Of a stretch of 64,000 bases of DNA, positions 22,327 through 34,089 are shown piece after piece. Both the position numbers and the translations under genes were made by a program. Source of the DNA: Azadirachta indica (lineage: Eukaryota > Streptophyta > Magnoliopsida > Sapindales > Meliaceae); contig CM040441.1 of assembly GCA_022749755.1 (NCBI GenBank), forward strand, positions 23,375,475 through 23,439,474, written 5' to 3'. The notes under the pieces are model-generated. The model was not told where the DNA came from and searched no databases. It worked only from the letters and a program-made list of their open reading frames with translations. Within the stretch, counting starts at the first letter, position 1; every line of letters starts with the position of its first letter.

Positions 22327-23706
22327 TGATGTGTAAGTTTTAAATGCTCGCAAGTGCACGAATCGTTAATAGCTGACAATAAGTTCACTCCGAGGTCGAT
22401 TTCTCGCGAAATTGTAATGGTTTAAATCCTTAATATTTCCTGTTAATTACTAATTTAAGCAAACATAAAATTATAAATACTTTAATACAATCAAATAACA
22501 AATTCATATTATCCTAATTAAAGTGATTAAAAAGCTAAATTACAATAACTTAAAATCAATAAGATTCTGTTGAATTCAATGAACTTAAATAGGATTTGGC
22601 TAGTTATCTAATTTGGTATTGAAATATTAGGTGAATTAGACAACCATTATGTAATTTAGATTATTGGTTCTTCCACTAAAGGTAGAGAATTCTACTGATC
22701 ATGGTAATTCTCACTTACAATTAATTAAATATATCCTTGATATAAGACTTCTACTTAATTAATTGTATTGTTATAAGAAAATCATTTAACCATTTAAATC
22801 AAACCAACTCAATGTAGTCAATTTAAATACTTTTTCAAAAGAGCTTAATTAAGGTAAGATGATGTTTCTAACACCTTAATTCTCAAATTAATTTCAATCA
22901 CAAATAATAGATAGCAAATCTACGATAAATAATCAAAATTATACATATCAATGAACAAAAAATAATATCAATATCTAATTAATCACATTTCACAAAATAT
23001 TTAATACCATTTCAATAACAAGGCCAAAATCCCAAAGTATGTTTATACTTCCATTCTTAAATTCAAATCTATGAATTTAATTATAAAAGTTCTAAGCATA
23101 TTTAAAAAATAAACAAACTTAAGGAAAGCTTCCCTTTTTGAAGGTTCACTACCAAGTTTTGAAGAAGATGATAATTCTGCCCAACAAGAATGTCCTCTTC
23201 TTCAATCCAGCAATCCTGCCCCTCCAATGGAAAACACCCTCTTTAGAAAATCCTCTTTTTCATCAAATCCTTCCTCAATTCATTCTCTACCCAACAACAC
23301 CACCAAAGTCTTCCCTTTTACTCATTTTGTCAACAACTTATTCAAAATTTACTCCCACATGTCAAGGAAAGCCTGTCTTCTAGTTGTCTTTTTATCAGCT
23401 GGAATTTTGACCCTTAAACTTCAACATTCGCTTTCTTTTTGAAATGTAAGTTTGTAAATCATTATATCTAGTTTTCAAATTATTTTGTATCACCCAAATA
23501 TGAGTATTGAGAATAAAGTTATACTAGAAAATAGGAACTATATTCAGTAAATACAGACCTTCCAGCATCTTGGGTTTGTTTTTAGATTTTCTATAACAAT
23601 TCCTACAAGTAAAAAAAAGAAGCTTAAAGTAATAAAATTCTAAAATAAAATACATGAATAAAGGATATAAACATAATAAAATATTAGGACAAATATTGAT
23701 TTATCA
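22327..23706 (-). repeat. Athila/Tat-like 5' LTR (minus strand), 1380 bp
   Basis: Read on the minus strand from TGATAAATCAATATTTGTCC to AACTTACACATCA, then the primer site. It matches 7169-8498 throughout and 27862-29010 except for the internal deletion there. The outer end at 23706 abuts satellite block 3, so this element may have inserted into satellite. Confidence 0.82.
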
Positions 23707-24118
23707 GCGCTCTATGCCGAAACAAAGTTGTTTTTCTAATTGGTCTCACGTTTGACAATTCTTGTGCCGAAAATCATACGTTTTCAACTTCTCCATTTTT
23801 GAAATACAATGCACCATAATGATACTCACAAGATGGTGAGTAAAAGGCGTGCAGTCTATGTCGAAACAAAGTCATTTTTTTGAGTTTGTATTACGTTTGA
23901 CAATTTTGGCCTCGAAAATCGTTGTCAACTTCTTCGTTATTGAAATAAAATGCACTGTAACAATATTCACACGATGATGAGTAAGAAGACATGCAGCCCA
24001 TCTTAAAATCAAGTTGTTTTTTGAGTCCGTATGACATTTGACATTTCCGACCCTGAAAATCATACGTTTTCAACTTCTTCGTTTTTGAAATAAAATGTAT
24101 GATAAGAATGCAGAATGC
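23707..24118 (-). repeat. Satellite block 3, inverted orientation
   Basis: Nearly three monomers of the same satellite in reverse orientation, with anchors near 23800, 23942 and 24087 (spacing 142 and 145). The minus strand shows the same order of boxes as blocks 1 and 2, including GAAGTTGAAAACGTATGATT. Confidence 0.82.
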
Positions 24119-24239
24119 CACATTTTTCTCACTTAATTTTTTAGTTCTTTATGTTTATTTAGTTCTTAAATGTATTAATTATTCTCATATTTTGATTCAG
24201 GATGCAAATGAAGACATTAAGTGCAAAACGAAGCTAATG
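24119..24239. other. Unassigned stretch between satellite and gag relic
   Basis: About 120 bases of AT-rich sequence match nothing else I recognise in the window. Right of it family A protease/gag sequence begins. Confidence 0.4.
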
Positions 24240-25351
24240 TTTCATGGTAGGTAATGACAATTTGGGCATTGGCTAGCTATATGACCCCTGCTTTGACATT
24301 TAAAGCACTTAATGTCATGATTTTTAGAAGAGGTGGATTCAATGTTACCTTATTTTTATGGCACAACTTGTTTCGCATCCTTAGAAGCTTCAGAATTAAA
24401 CTTTGTTAATGGAAATTCCTCCCGTTTAGGAGTTGATCTCCATGAGTTTGTAGCAGTCGTGCTTGCCCCTCTTCTAGCCATGTTTCTTCACTTCAATTGT
24501 TGCTCAACTTTGATGGCTTGTGTGTATCATATCTGTCAATTCTACATAATATTGCATCTCCACCACGTTTGTGATCTCACGATTTAAACTATGTAAGAAT
24601 CTAGCCATGGTAGCTTCTCTATCCTCCTCCACATTTGCTCGGATCATAGCAACCTCCATCTCTTTATACTATTTATCTACGCTTTTAGATTTTTGAGTTA
24701 GACGTTGCAATTTGTTGAACAACTCTTGATGGTAGTGGCTTGGAATGAAACGTCTTCTCATTATTGTCTTCATCTCGTCCCACGTTTCAACAGAGCGTTC
24801 TTGATTTCTTCTCCTATCCTTTAATAATTGATCCCACCAAATAGTAGCATAATCAGTAAATTCTATGGCCGCAGGTTTTATCTTTTTGATTTTGGAGTAG
24901 TTGTGACAATCGAAAACTATCTCTATTTTCTTCTCTCACTCTACTTTAAATAAGCTTCAGGATCGTTTTTTCCTTGTAATGGTGGAATTTTTACCTTAAT
25001 GCTTCCTAAATCATCATCCAATAACTTAGGTCTACCCAACCTAGCTTCTTTATTCCCATAACCACCCAAATACCTGCCCTGATTCATTGGTGATTCATTT
25101 AACTCCTTATCATCCTCAACATTACCCCATTGTACCCTTGGTTGCACTTGCCTAGGTGATTGTCTAATGGAAGAGATTTGATGTTGCCCTCGTGGTGTCT
25201 CTTCTTCCAACCTATCAATCCTTTCATGAATTGGTTCTAACTTAGCCTTCAACATTCGTCTTATCTCCCCCAATAACGCTTGTAATTGTAGATTCGGGAT
25301 AGTTAGCTGTTGTAACCCTGAGGTTGAATTTTCTTCTTGATTGTGAGACAT
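24240..25351 (-). pseudogene. Family A gag and zinc knuckle (minus strand)
   Basis: Gag starts at the ATG 25349-25351 (MSHNQEENSTSGLQQLTIPN). The frame holds to 24941 with IHERIDRLEEETPRGQHQ and KVKIPPLQGKNDPEAYLK. After a frameshift the core continues (AIEFTDYATIWWDQLLKDRR, MKTIMRRRFIPSHYHQELFN, MARFLHSLNREI) with further stops. The zinc knuckle region is at about 24260-24330, and a scrap of protease (MKH-type) at 24240-24260 marks the truncation. Confidence 0.82.
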
Positions 25352-25851
25352 TTAAAATCTGCAAAACAAAATTAAAAACCTCATAAGCACTTCCTCACAT
25401 GTTTTCACTCACTTTCGTGTTTGAGCACTCAAATGCTCTCATACTTGCACACTCTTTAATCAAAATTTTAGTGGCAATTTTAAGATGAGAAACAACTAAA
25501 ACAAATCACAAGATTCAACAAGCAATTCTTAAGAAATTAATGCAAGCAATGACAATATTGGATCAAAAATAAGGAATATTAGGCTAATATTACAAGAAAT
25601 TATGAATGTAATAGATAATAATAATTCTCTCTTTTTTTTAGGAAGTAGAAATGAAAATATGAACTCAAAATAAATTGAAGGAAGTAAAACACAAAATTGA
25701 AATTTAGATCAATCAAGGAGGAATTTGGCCACAATATATATATTTTTTTGTATTTCTTTTTTTTTTTCAGAATTCTAATTGAAGAAGTAAAGAAACAACA
25801 AAAATGTAAAGTATAATTTAAACTTGTCTTGAAACCAAAGCTTTGATACCA
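25352..25851 (-). other. Family A leader with tRNA-Met primer site (minus strand)
   Basis: Leader 25352-25842 is homologous to 64-478. The primer site 25843-25851 reads TGGTATCAA on the minus strand, two bases inside the LTR end. No coding sequence seen. Confidence 0.72.
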
Positions 25852-25853
25852 AA

Positions 25854-26662
25854 TGATATGAATCTCGCCAATAACATGACGAAACTCAACACTGAATGTA
25901 GTAAAGAACCCCAAGATTTCCCCAAAATACAAGTTTATAAAGTCTTAACCCGATACCTATCTAGATAAAAACTAAAACTATGATTTACCCAAACGCCACA
26001 CTAAGAATCCTTAAGAAAATGCTTAAAAATTTAGATGATAAGTTTGGTTATTTTGAACGCTACAAGAAATTAAACTTGAAGAGTTCAAGAACAAGAACTT
26101 ATAAGAAATAATTTAACACTCAAATTGTTTATTTCATTTTAAAAAATAAAAGCCTTTTTATAAGCAAATATAAAGGGAAAATGTCAAAAGTTAGGCTAAC
26201 AATCCTACCTAACAATTTGACAAAATAATTATAAACTTTATGACTTTTAAAAATTACAAATTTCAAATATAAAAATGTAAGCAATGACGTCATATATATA
26301 TGACGTAAGCAATGATGTCGAATATGTATGATATAAGTGATTACATCATTTTAATATTCTTAAAAATTACACAAATGAACTATAATTTTTGAACATTTTC
26401 AGATTAGTCTTCTTGGACTCCGATCACTTGAATGATGTTCACTGAGCCTAATTCTTCAAAATGCGTATCTTGAATTATATTTGAATCACACATCTTTTTA
26501 ATTAGTCCATTTAAGGCACTTGCCAATATTTTGGCTCTAACTCTTGTAATCGGTCTACTCGACACACTTAGTGAATTATATAAATGCTGTAATTAAGTGT
26601 CTCCAACCTTATGTCTAAAGTTCTCCTCTTGTTTACGTGGTTGCGCAACCTCGTTTGCATCA
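25854..26662 (-). repeat. Family A 5' LTR (minus strand), 809 bp
   Basis: Complete LTR, minus strand TGATGCAAACGAGG to GATTCATATCA. Its uninterrupted GCCTAACTTTTGACA shows what the target of the nested solo LTR looked like before insertion. The start encodes a polyprotein tail with RPITRVRAK. It is followed on the right by the 3' noncoding part of another element. Confidence 0.87.
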
Positions 26663-27861
26663 AAGTGTTTATCATTACTCTATATTTTCTTATCATATTT
26701 TCTTTCAAATGATCTCATTATACTTTGTTTTGGTTAATTAAGTTGATTATTCATGCTTTGATTGTAATACTGATTATATGATACATAAGAAGTGATTTTA
26801 GGCCTTATTTGAATCGTTTGCGCCTTTCTTGCCTACCTAATGTATATTCTTTCTTAGTAACCATTTTGACCTTCAATATGTTCTTTTTCTTTCTTAAAAT
26901 CAATCACAATCAAACCCAATAACGAAGTATCCAATATCCTTATCTTTATTCTATTCTTTAAGCCATAAATGAATTGATTGGATATGTTCCTTATAATAGG
27001 TTTGGGGGCTGTTATTTTTTAAAATAGTGCCTGGTGTTATCATGTTTTATCAATGTGCTGCACTAAGAAAAAAAAAGAAGGGAGAAATGCTAAGGTTGAT
27101 TAGGAAAGTGCAGTAAAAAAAATGGGGCTGCAAAATGAAATTTGAGATTGAAAAAAAAAAAGAGAAAAATAAAAAAAGAGGTGAATGTAAATGAGTGGTT
27201 GCAAAATATGAAAGAAAACTGAAAAATGAGAGTTTGATGAGAGGTGCATATATTATTGAGTTCTTATGGCTTTAGTTTATCTTTTATCCACCAATTCTTA
27301 TCCTTACCTTACCCAATAGCCTTATTACAACTCAAAAAGAAAAGTTTTATGTTGATTTTGTGTATCATATGATTAGTTTGCATTTATTGTTAGGAAAATC
27401 AAGTTGATAGCATTCCCTTCATAAGATCAACATCATTACATCAGAAATAGTGTATTCTTTATTCTGTATGTGAGCTTTATTTTCCATTAAAAATCTAAAT
27501 TTTATGCTTATCTTACATACAGTTTAGTAATAACCTAAATTTCGAGTGTATTTCTTTTAGAGTGATCACCTTTGTGAAGTTTGGAGTTGAAATATCAATG
27601 CATGCTATATTTTGATAATGTGAAAGATGACAAGAGAGATGATAATTGATTTATAGCTATCACACACTACACATGAGGATAATTTCTGAAAAATTGTTAA
27701 TAATTGGATAAGTAATTGATTGACCCTATGTCTTGTTGCATTCTTTTGAAGCCATTATCATTTTGAGGAATCATCTTTAAAAAGGAATTTTCACATGTAT
27801 GTTGAGTCTTTTATTTTTATTTTTTGCTCGAGAACTAACAAAATTTAGGTTTGGGGGAATT
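26663..27861 (+). mobile_element. Athila/Tat-like element, 3' noncoding part and polypurine tract
   Basis: The part from 27388 aligns with 6688-7168 and ends with the polypurine tract AGGTTTGGGGGAAT before the LTR. The earlier part (26663-27387) is purine-rich noncoding DNA seen only here; A-rich runs near 27060-27180 resemble 3' regions of Tat elements. No gene found. Confidence 0.55.
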
Positions 27862-29010
27862 TGATAAATCAATATTTGTCCTAATATTTTATTATATTTA
27901 TGTCCTTTATTCATATATTTTATCTTAAAATTTTATTATTTTGAACTTCTTTTTATTACTTGCAGGAATTATTGTAGAAAGCCCAAAAATAAACTCAAGA
28001 TGCTTGAAGGCTCGTATTTACTAAATATAACTTTATCATCAATACTCGTATTTTGGATGATACAAAATAATTTGAAAACTAGACATAATGATTTACAATC
28101 CTACATTTCAAAAAGAAAGCAAATGTTAAAATTTAATGGTCAAAATTTCAGCTGAAAAGAAGACAACTAGAAGGCAGACTTTCTTTAACGAATTAAAGGG
28201 AGGACTTTGGAGGTGCTATTGGGTAGAGAATGAATTAAAGAAGGATTTGATGAAAAAGAGGGTTTTCTAAAGAGGGAGTTTTCCATTGGAGGAGCATAAT
28301 TACTGGATTGAAGAGGAGGACATTCTTGCTGGGCAGAATTATCATCTTCTTCAAAACTTGGTGATGCACCTTCAAAAAGAGAAGCTTTCTTTAAGTTTGT
28401 TTATTTTTCAAATATGTTTAGAATTTTTGTAATTAGATTCATAAATTTGAATTTAAGAATGGAAGTGTAAACATATTTTGGGAGTTTAGCTTTACTATTC
28501 AAATGATATTAAATATTTTGTGAAATGTGATTAATTAGAGATTGAGATTATTTCTTATTCATTGAACAATACAATTAATTAAGTAGAAGATTCATATCAA
28601 GGATATATTTAATTAATTATAAGTGAAAATTATCATAATCATTAGAATTCTCTACCTTTAGTGGAAAAACCAATAATCTAAATTATATAATGGTTGTTTA
28701 ATTCACCTAATATTTCAATACCAAATTAGATAACTAGCCAAATCCCATCTAATTTCATTGAATTCAACAGAATTTTATTGATTTCAAGTTCTTGTAATTT
28801 AGCTTTTTAATCACTTCAATTGGAATAATCTGAATTTGTCATTTAATTGTATTAGTCTATTTACAATTTTATATTTACTTAAATTAGTAATTAATAAGAA
28901 GCAATAAGGATTTAAACCATTACAATTTCACAAGAGATCGATCTCGGAGTGAACTTATTATCAGCTATTAATAATTCGTGCACTTGCGAGCATTTAAAAT
29001 TTCCACATCA
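27862..29010 (+). repeat. Athila/Tat-like 3' LTR with internal deletion
   Basis: Starts TGATAAATCAATATTTGTCC and ends TCCACATCA. It matches 7169-8498 but lacks roughly 180-230 bases near 28566, which explains its 1149-bp length. On the right it joins family A gag at GAGATCAAC, the same point as the copy ending at 8498. Confidence 0.8.
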
Positions 29011-29780
29011 GAGATCAACACTTACACAAGAGGAATTTCTATTAACAAAGTCTAAGTCTGAAGCCTCTAAAGATACCAAACAAGTTGTGCCGCAAAAACA
29101 AGATAACATTGAATCCACCGCTTCTGGAAATCGTGACATTAAGTATTTTAAATGTTAAGGCAGGGGTTATATATAACTAGCCAATGCCCGAATAAAAGGG
29201 TAATGGTGATCAATACTCAAGGGGAGATTGAGTGGAAAAAAGAGAAGAAGAAGACGAAATAGAAGACATGCCACCTCTTGAAGATAACTATGAAGGGCAA
29301 TATGCTGCGGAAGGAGAATTATTAGTGGCAAAACGAGCTCTTAGCACACAGGTTAAGGAAGAAGAAAATGATCAGTAGGAAACTTGTTTCATACTTGATG
29401 TTTCGTCAACAACAAAGTTTGCAGCGTTATAATTGATGGAGGAAGTTGCACCAACTTGGTTCAGCACTGAATTAGTGGAGAAATTGTTGTTACCTACCAT
29501 GAAACATCCACGACCGTACCGACTTCAATGGCTATACAGTTGTGGAAAAATTAAGGTAACAATACAAGTGTTGGTGGCATTTTCTATTAGAAAGTATGAG
29601 GATGAGGTCCTTTGTGACATGATACGTATGCACGCATGTCACATCCTATTTGGCAGACCATGGCAAAATGATCAACGAGTCACACACGATGGTTTTACTA
29701 ATAGATACTCTTTTACCATCAAAAGACAACTTATATCACTTGTACCATTGACTCCAAAACAAGTTGTCCAAGAATAATTA
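29011..29780 (+). pseudogene. Family A gag tail, zinc knuckle and protease
   Basis: Gag tail to about 29210, with the knuckle reading YFKC, stop, GRGYI. An acidic spacer (29230-29300) and a protease follow; 29433-29777 contains LPTMKHPRPYRLQWLYSCGK, KYEDEVLCDMIRMHACHILF and DQRVTHDGFTNRYSFTIK. Frame changes separate the catalytic IIDGGSCTN segment (about 29428-29455) from the rest. Confidence 0.78.
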
Positions 29781-30122
29781 AAAATGCAAAAAACAAATGA
29801 AAAGAAAAAAGAAAACGAGAAAAGCAAAAATGTGAAAGAGAGTGAGAGGAAAAAAATGAGAGAGTTACAACATTGATGTGTGAGAGAGAGAGGAAAATAT
29901 AATTTCATCGCAAAAAAAAGTGAGATAAAGAGAACTTTACTTTCACAACAGCCCCTGATATATAAAGAGGCCTTTTTTGTACTAACGATCTTACCGGATC
30001 TTTACTGAGTAATGTTATGTTTTTTTGTAGGAATTCGAGGATGTCTTTCCTAAAGAGGTGCCCCCTGATTTACCTCTAATTTGAGGAATTAAACATCAAA
30101 TTGATTTTATACCCAGTGCAAC
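29781..30122 (+). pseudogene. Family A linker and first residues of RT
   Basis: The charged linker (KKENEKSKNVKESERKK) and the segment up to EFEDVFPKEVPPDLPLI and HQIDFIPSAT match 887-1150. RT ends at about 30122, where minus-strand Athila/Tat-like sequence begins. Confidence 0.72.
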
Positions 30123-31501
30123 AATCTCTTTCAAAGAAATGGTTTTATTAATGACCTTACCACTTCAGAGAGTAGTGATGGAGTTGGCATTCTCATGTTG
30201 TGTGCCATTTGGGTTAGAATCACTTACATGAAATTGACCTGCTGGATTTGGTTGTGGTTGAGCAGGAAATTTACCTTTCTCTTGACTGTGCAAAGCTGAG
30301 GTCAATGTTAAAAGTGTATTCTTGATATCATTAATGGGTTGTGATGTTTGATTGTTTATGCTTGTTTGCCCTTACATGAATGTTTGCAACATTTCCTCAA
30401 GAGTTTTCAAATGTGGTGAATGATATGATGAAAAATTTGAAGGTCTTTGAGGTGGTGGATGGGCATTATTATCATTTTTTCAACTAAAATTTAGTTGATT
30501 TCTCTATCTAGGATTGTGTGTTTCAGAATATGGAGAATTAGAGAAAAAAGGCTTTTTGAAAGAATTTATAGAATTTGTTTGATCATGCAACGCTTCTTTA
30601 AAAATTGGAATATTTGGACAATCTTGAGCGGAATGTCCCATGACTTCACAAATTTCACAAACTTCATCATTATGCACAAATTTGACTTCTTTAACTTTCC
30701 TTAATTCCATGGCTTCAATCTTTCTCGTTAAATTTGTAATTCTGGCACTTAAATCATCTTCTTGACTTAAATTATATTTACCCACACTAGAACTAGCTAT
30801 ATTAGATCTAATTGGATTTTCAGATAAACTAGTGGTTTGCCAGAATTGAGAGTTCTCAGCTAAATGGTCTAAATACTCTAGACCTTCTTCTGGGTTTTTA
30901 TCTAAAAATTCACCATTACACATTGTTTCAACAAATTGTTTTGTTTCTGGCGTTAACCCTTCATAAAAGAAACTGATCGTACGCCATTTTTCAAAACCAT
31001 GGTGTGGGCATGAATTCAACAAGTCTTTAAATCTTTCCAAACATTGAAAATAGGTCTCATTTCCTTTTTGACAAAAATTTTGGATTTGTCTCTTGAAAGC
31101 ATTCGTTTTATATATTGGAAAAAATTGCTTTAAAAACTTGGTTTGTATTTCTTACCATGTGCCTATAGATCTAGGTCTTAATGAATTAAGTCATGTTTTT
31201 GCTTTATCTTTTAAAGGAAAAGGAAACAATTTTAGCTTAATTATTTCTTCACTACATGTTTGATCCATAATGTGGCACATACTTCCTCAAATTCTTTCAA
31301 GTACAAATAAGAACTCTCAGACTCTAAGCCATGGAAATTAGGAAGTAAAGGGATCATACCAGGCTTAAATATGAAGTTATTTGCATTAAGAGGAAAAATA
31401 AAGCATGAAGGAGATGAATTTCGAGGAGATTGCAAATATTCATGCATAGTTCGAACATGATGATTTTCATTTTCTCCATGTATACTTTTATTTTTAGCCA
31501 T
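30123..31501 (-). pseudogene. Second Athila/Tat-type gag (minus strand)
   Basis: The ATG at 31499-31501 opens MAKNKSIHGENENHHVRTMH, followed by NNFIFKPGMIPLLPNFHGLE and YLYLKEFEEVCATLW. After a frameshift and two Trp-to-stop changes (31040-31240), 30504-31040 gives MERFKDLLNSCPHHGFEKWR, QFVETMCNGEFLDKNPEEGL and a CCHC knuckle CEICEVMGHSAQDCP. A tail with HSQEKGKFPAQPQPNP reaches about 30150. These are typical Athila/Tat gag blocks. The pol part is absent; the element is cut at 30123. Confidence 0.82.
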
Positions 31502-31930
31502 AGTGTTAGTTGTGTGTGAGTTTGAAGATAAATCAAACCAATTTCCAAAGGAGGTTTCAAAATTACCTTTCACTAATCGATGAGAATGAGGATCACGATA
31601 CCATCCAAGTATAAAAAAAAATAAAAATAATAATAATAATAATAAAAGACAATAAAATAAAATGTTAGCACAATAAAACAAATAAAAAAGAAAAGAGGTG
31701 GTATAACCTTCCTCTTAATAAAATTATTGTAAATGAAAATAACAACAAAATAACAACACAATACTTAATAGAAAAAATTAAGAAAGGTGGGAAAGCCTAC
31801 CATAAACAAAATAAACAAAAATTAGGTGGTATATGTAGAACCAACCATAATGTAAATATAAATGGGTGGTTGAGCCTCCCAATAAAAATAAATAAAAACA
31901 AGTAAATAAAAAAAATGTTAAAGTTAGAGT
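31502..31930 (-). other. Athila/Tat-like leader, split by a solo LTR
   Basis: Noncoding leader between gag start and primer site; it resumes at 32791-32852 after the nested LTR. Simple repeats include an (AAT)n run near 31627-31645. The poly-Phe and poly-Tyr frames here are not genes. Confidence 0.6.
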
Positions 31931-31935
31931 TAGAG

Positions 31936-32785
31936 TGATGCAAATACGGATGCACACAAGAGCAATGATCCAATTCAGCTACCTAATGGTCCCGTTACAA
32001 GAGCAAGAATGAAGAAATTCAAAGATGCATTGAATGGGATGATTCAAGGTTTGTGGGATGATCTTACAACAATTAAAGAGTGTAAGAAAGAGTCAAATAT
32101 CAAGCTTGGACTTCAAGACAATAATCAGAGCTTGGTAACATTGACACAAGTACAAGAAGGCAAAACCTAAAGATTAAAGCTTCTACGGAATTCAACTTCT
32201 CAAATTTGTATAAGACCATATTCGAACGATGTCTCAAGGCTAAGCAAGCATGTTCAAGTTCTTTTAATTGCAGTTCGAATCAGATCGTCATCATGATGCA
32301 AGTTTCGGATTCCATGTGCCAGTTTGGGCTAAGTTGCTGTTCAAGCCCATCATCTATTTTAGTCTTATTTATAAACATATATTTATAATTTGTTATGTGT
32401 TTGGGCTGTTAATGGTAATTATTAAGCCTAAATTCAGTTTATTTTATTTAAAGTTAGAATAAGTTTAATTTTGTGGCCAAACACTCCAATTAGGGTTACT
32501 TATCTCCTGTACCCTTATATATTCAGCCACATGCTCCCATGAAGGCAGCAATTACTTTTCTTGAATGAAATTAAATTGAGAGTGTTTTCTCTTATTTTGA
32601 TTCTTGCTTGAATCAAGGTTCTTACAATCAAAGCTAATTACTTTGAGGGTATTTATTCTAAGGTTCTATTTCACAAGTTGAAATTGGGTTACAGACTTGG
32701 GTGAATCTGATTTAGCTTTCCAAGAAGTTGCTTCCATGCGTAAAGATATTGGGTCTCAAGTTTAATATACTCGGGGTTCGTATCA
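31936..32785 (+). mobile_element. Family B solo LTR with perfect 5-bp TSD
   Basis: An 850-bp LTR from TGATGCAAATACGG to GGGTTCGTATCA is flanked by TAGAG at 31931-31935 and again at 32786-32790. It matches 5844-6687 along its whole length, contains the AGGGTTACTTATCTC promoter-end block, and has no internal region. It opens with about 78 uninterrupted codons (31937-32170) including GPVTRARMKKFKDALNGMIQ, the tail of the family B polyprotein. Confidence 0.92.
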
Positions 32786-32852
32786 TAGAGTTAGAGGTTA
32801 AAGTTAGTAAAAGAAAATTAAATAAGAATTAGTAAACTTTATACAAACCGTA

Positions 32853-32871
32853 CTCTCTGGCAACGGTGTCA
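32853..32871 (-). promoter_or_regulatory. Primer-binding site, Athila/Tat type (diverged)
   Basis: The minus strand reads TGACACCGTTGCCAGAGAG, related to TGGCGCCGTTGCCGGGGA, shortly inside the LTR end at 32878. Confidence 0.7.
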
Positions 32872-32877
32872 AAAACT

Positions 32878-34089
32878 TGTTACAACTTAAAAGTTGTAAC
32901 TCTCAAGTATAGGTTGTCTCAAGTAATAAAGTTTGGAAGTCTGAGTGTCAGTCCATAGGGAATACGTTATATTAAGTCCACAAGTTCCAACGTCTAAATA
33001 TTACAAGTCCAAATATTCAAATATTATAAGAAATGGAATGAATTTGCTTATTGTCAAATTTAAATTTAATATTATTATATATTAGGGCAATAGAGATCCA
33101 TTTTAATGATTTGTATAGAATTTATTCTTGATCCTTTTTTTTCTTTTTTAAAAAAAAATTAAGAATCAAAAGAAGTGATCTTAATTGGATGATGAAAAAA
33201 ATATTTAAGCACAAAAAAATCAAAAGACTTACCTTTTAGTTGATGGTGAAAAACTATAAGTTGCCTTATTCTTGATATATAGAAAACATCCAAGCATTCA
33301 ATGTACCATTTGTTAATAATGAATTAAGGTTTCTAACAATTCAAAATCACTTGCAAAATATAATACTCAATCAATAAAAAGATTACACAATGAAGAACAG
33401 AACAAAGGATCAAAGAACAAAACTATAAAATCATCAAAAGTTCACCCTTACCCCTAATTACGAAATTAGAAATATATCATTTAATTGAAGTTTAAATTAC
33501 AAAAAGAAAATAGAAATGGTAAAACAATTCTCCTACTTCTCACTTCCACATCTTCCTTTATATAGGTAAAACAAAAGACATTTCACATGTGTGAAAATAA
33601 TTTTGTCAATTTCCAATTAATCACGCTCTACCAACTTCCAACATATTTTTGACAATAAAAAATCATCGAATTTTGTAAAATAGTCTTCTTCAAAGTTGTA
33701 GATAGATGACTCATCTTTCTAATAGTCCATATCTCACCCTTACTGCTGTTTTAAACCATGAGTTGTATTGAAAATAGGCAGAGATGTTCAAGTCGTATTT
33801 CTCCACCGCCCTTCTAGAATGATCGCTCTTTTTGATAGTCAACCAATTGAAATTTGAGAAAGTACAAAACACAAAAAATTTAGATCCCTTTCTCAGCTTT
33901 CTAGATCATGCAACCATATAATTTTTTGATATGGCGCAAATACAGAAGCATGTTGGGCTGGTTCAAAGATGCGCTTGAGTTCTGTTGAAACCCAATTTCG
34001 TCCCATTAATTGCTCGAAATGGTCCAACCTTTGGCTTACAAAGTTGTGAAATGATGAGTTTATGTTTGTCCAGCTCAAGAATCGTATCA
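32878..34089 (-). repeat. Athila/Tat-like 5' LTR (minus strand), outer end tentative
   Basis: The inner end is firm: minus strand ...AAGTTGTAACA, then the primer site. The outer end is set at TGATACGATTC (34089) because gypsy family C sequence starts just beyond. A TATA-like CCTATATAAAGG lies near 33555-33566 in the right orientation. The 84-codon frame 33893-34144 overlaps this LTR and has no family match I recognise. Confidence 0.6.

Noticed and set aside
22179..22388. Poly-Phe open frame (also near 31573-31761 and 42372-42608)
   Set aside because: Arises from A or T runs in leaders and intergenic DNA.
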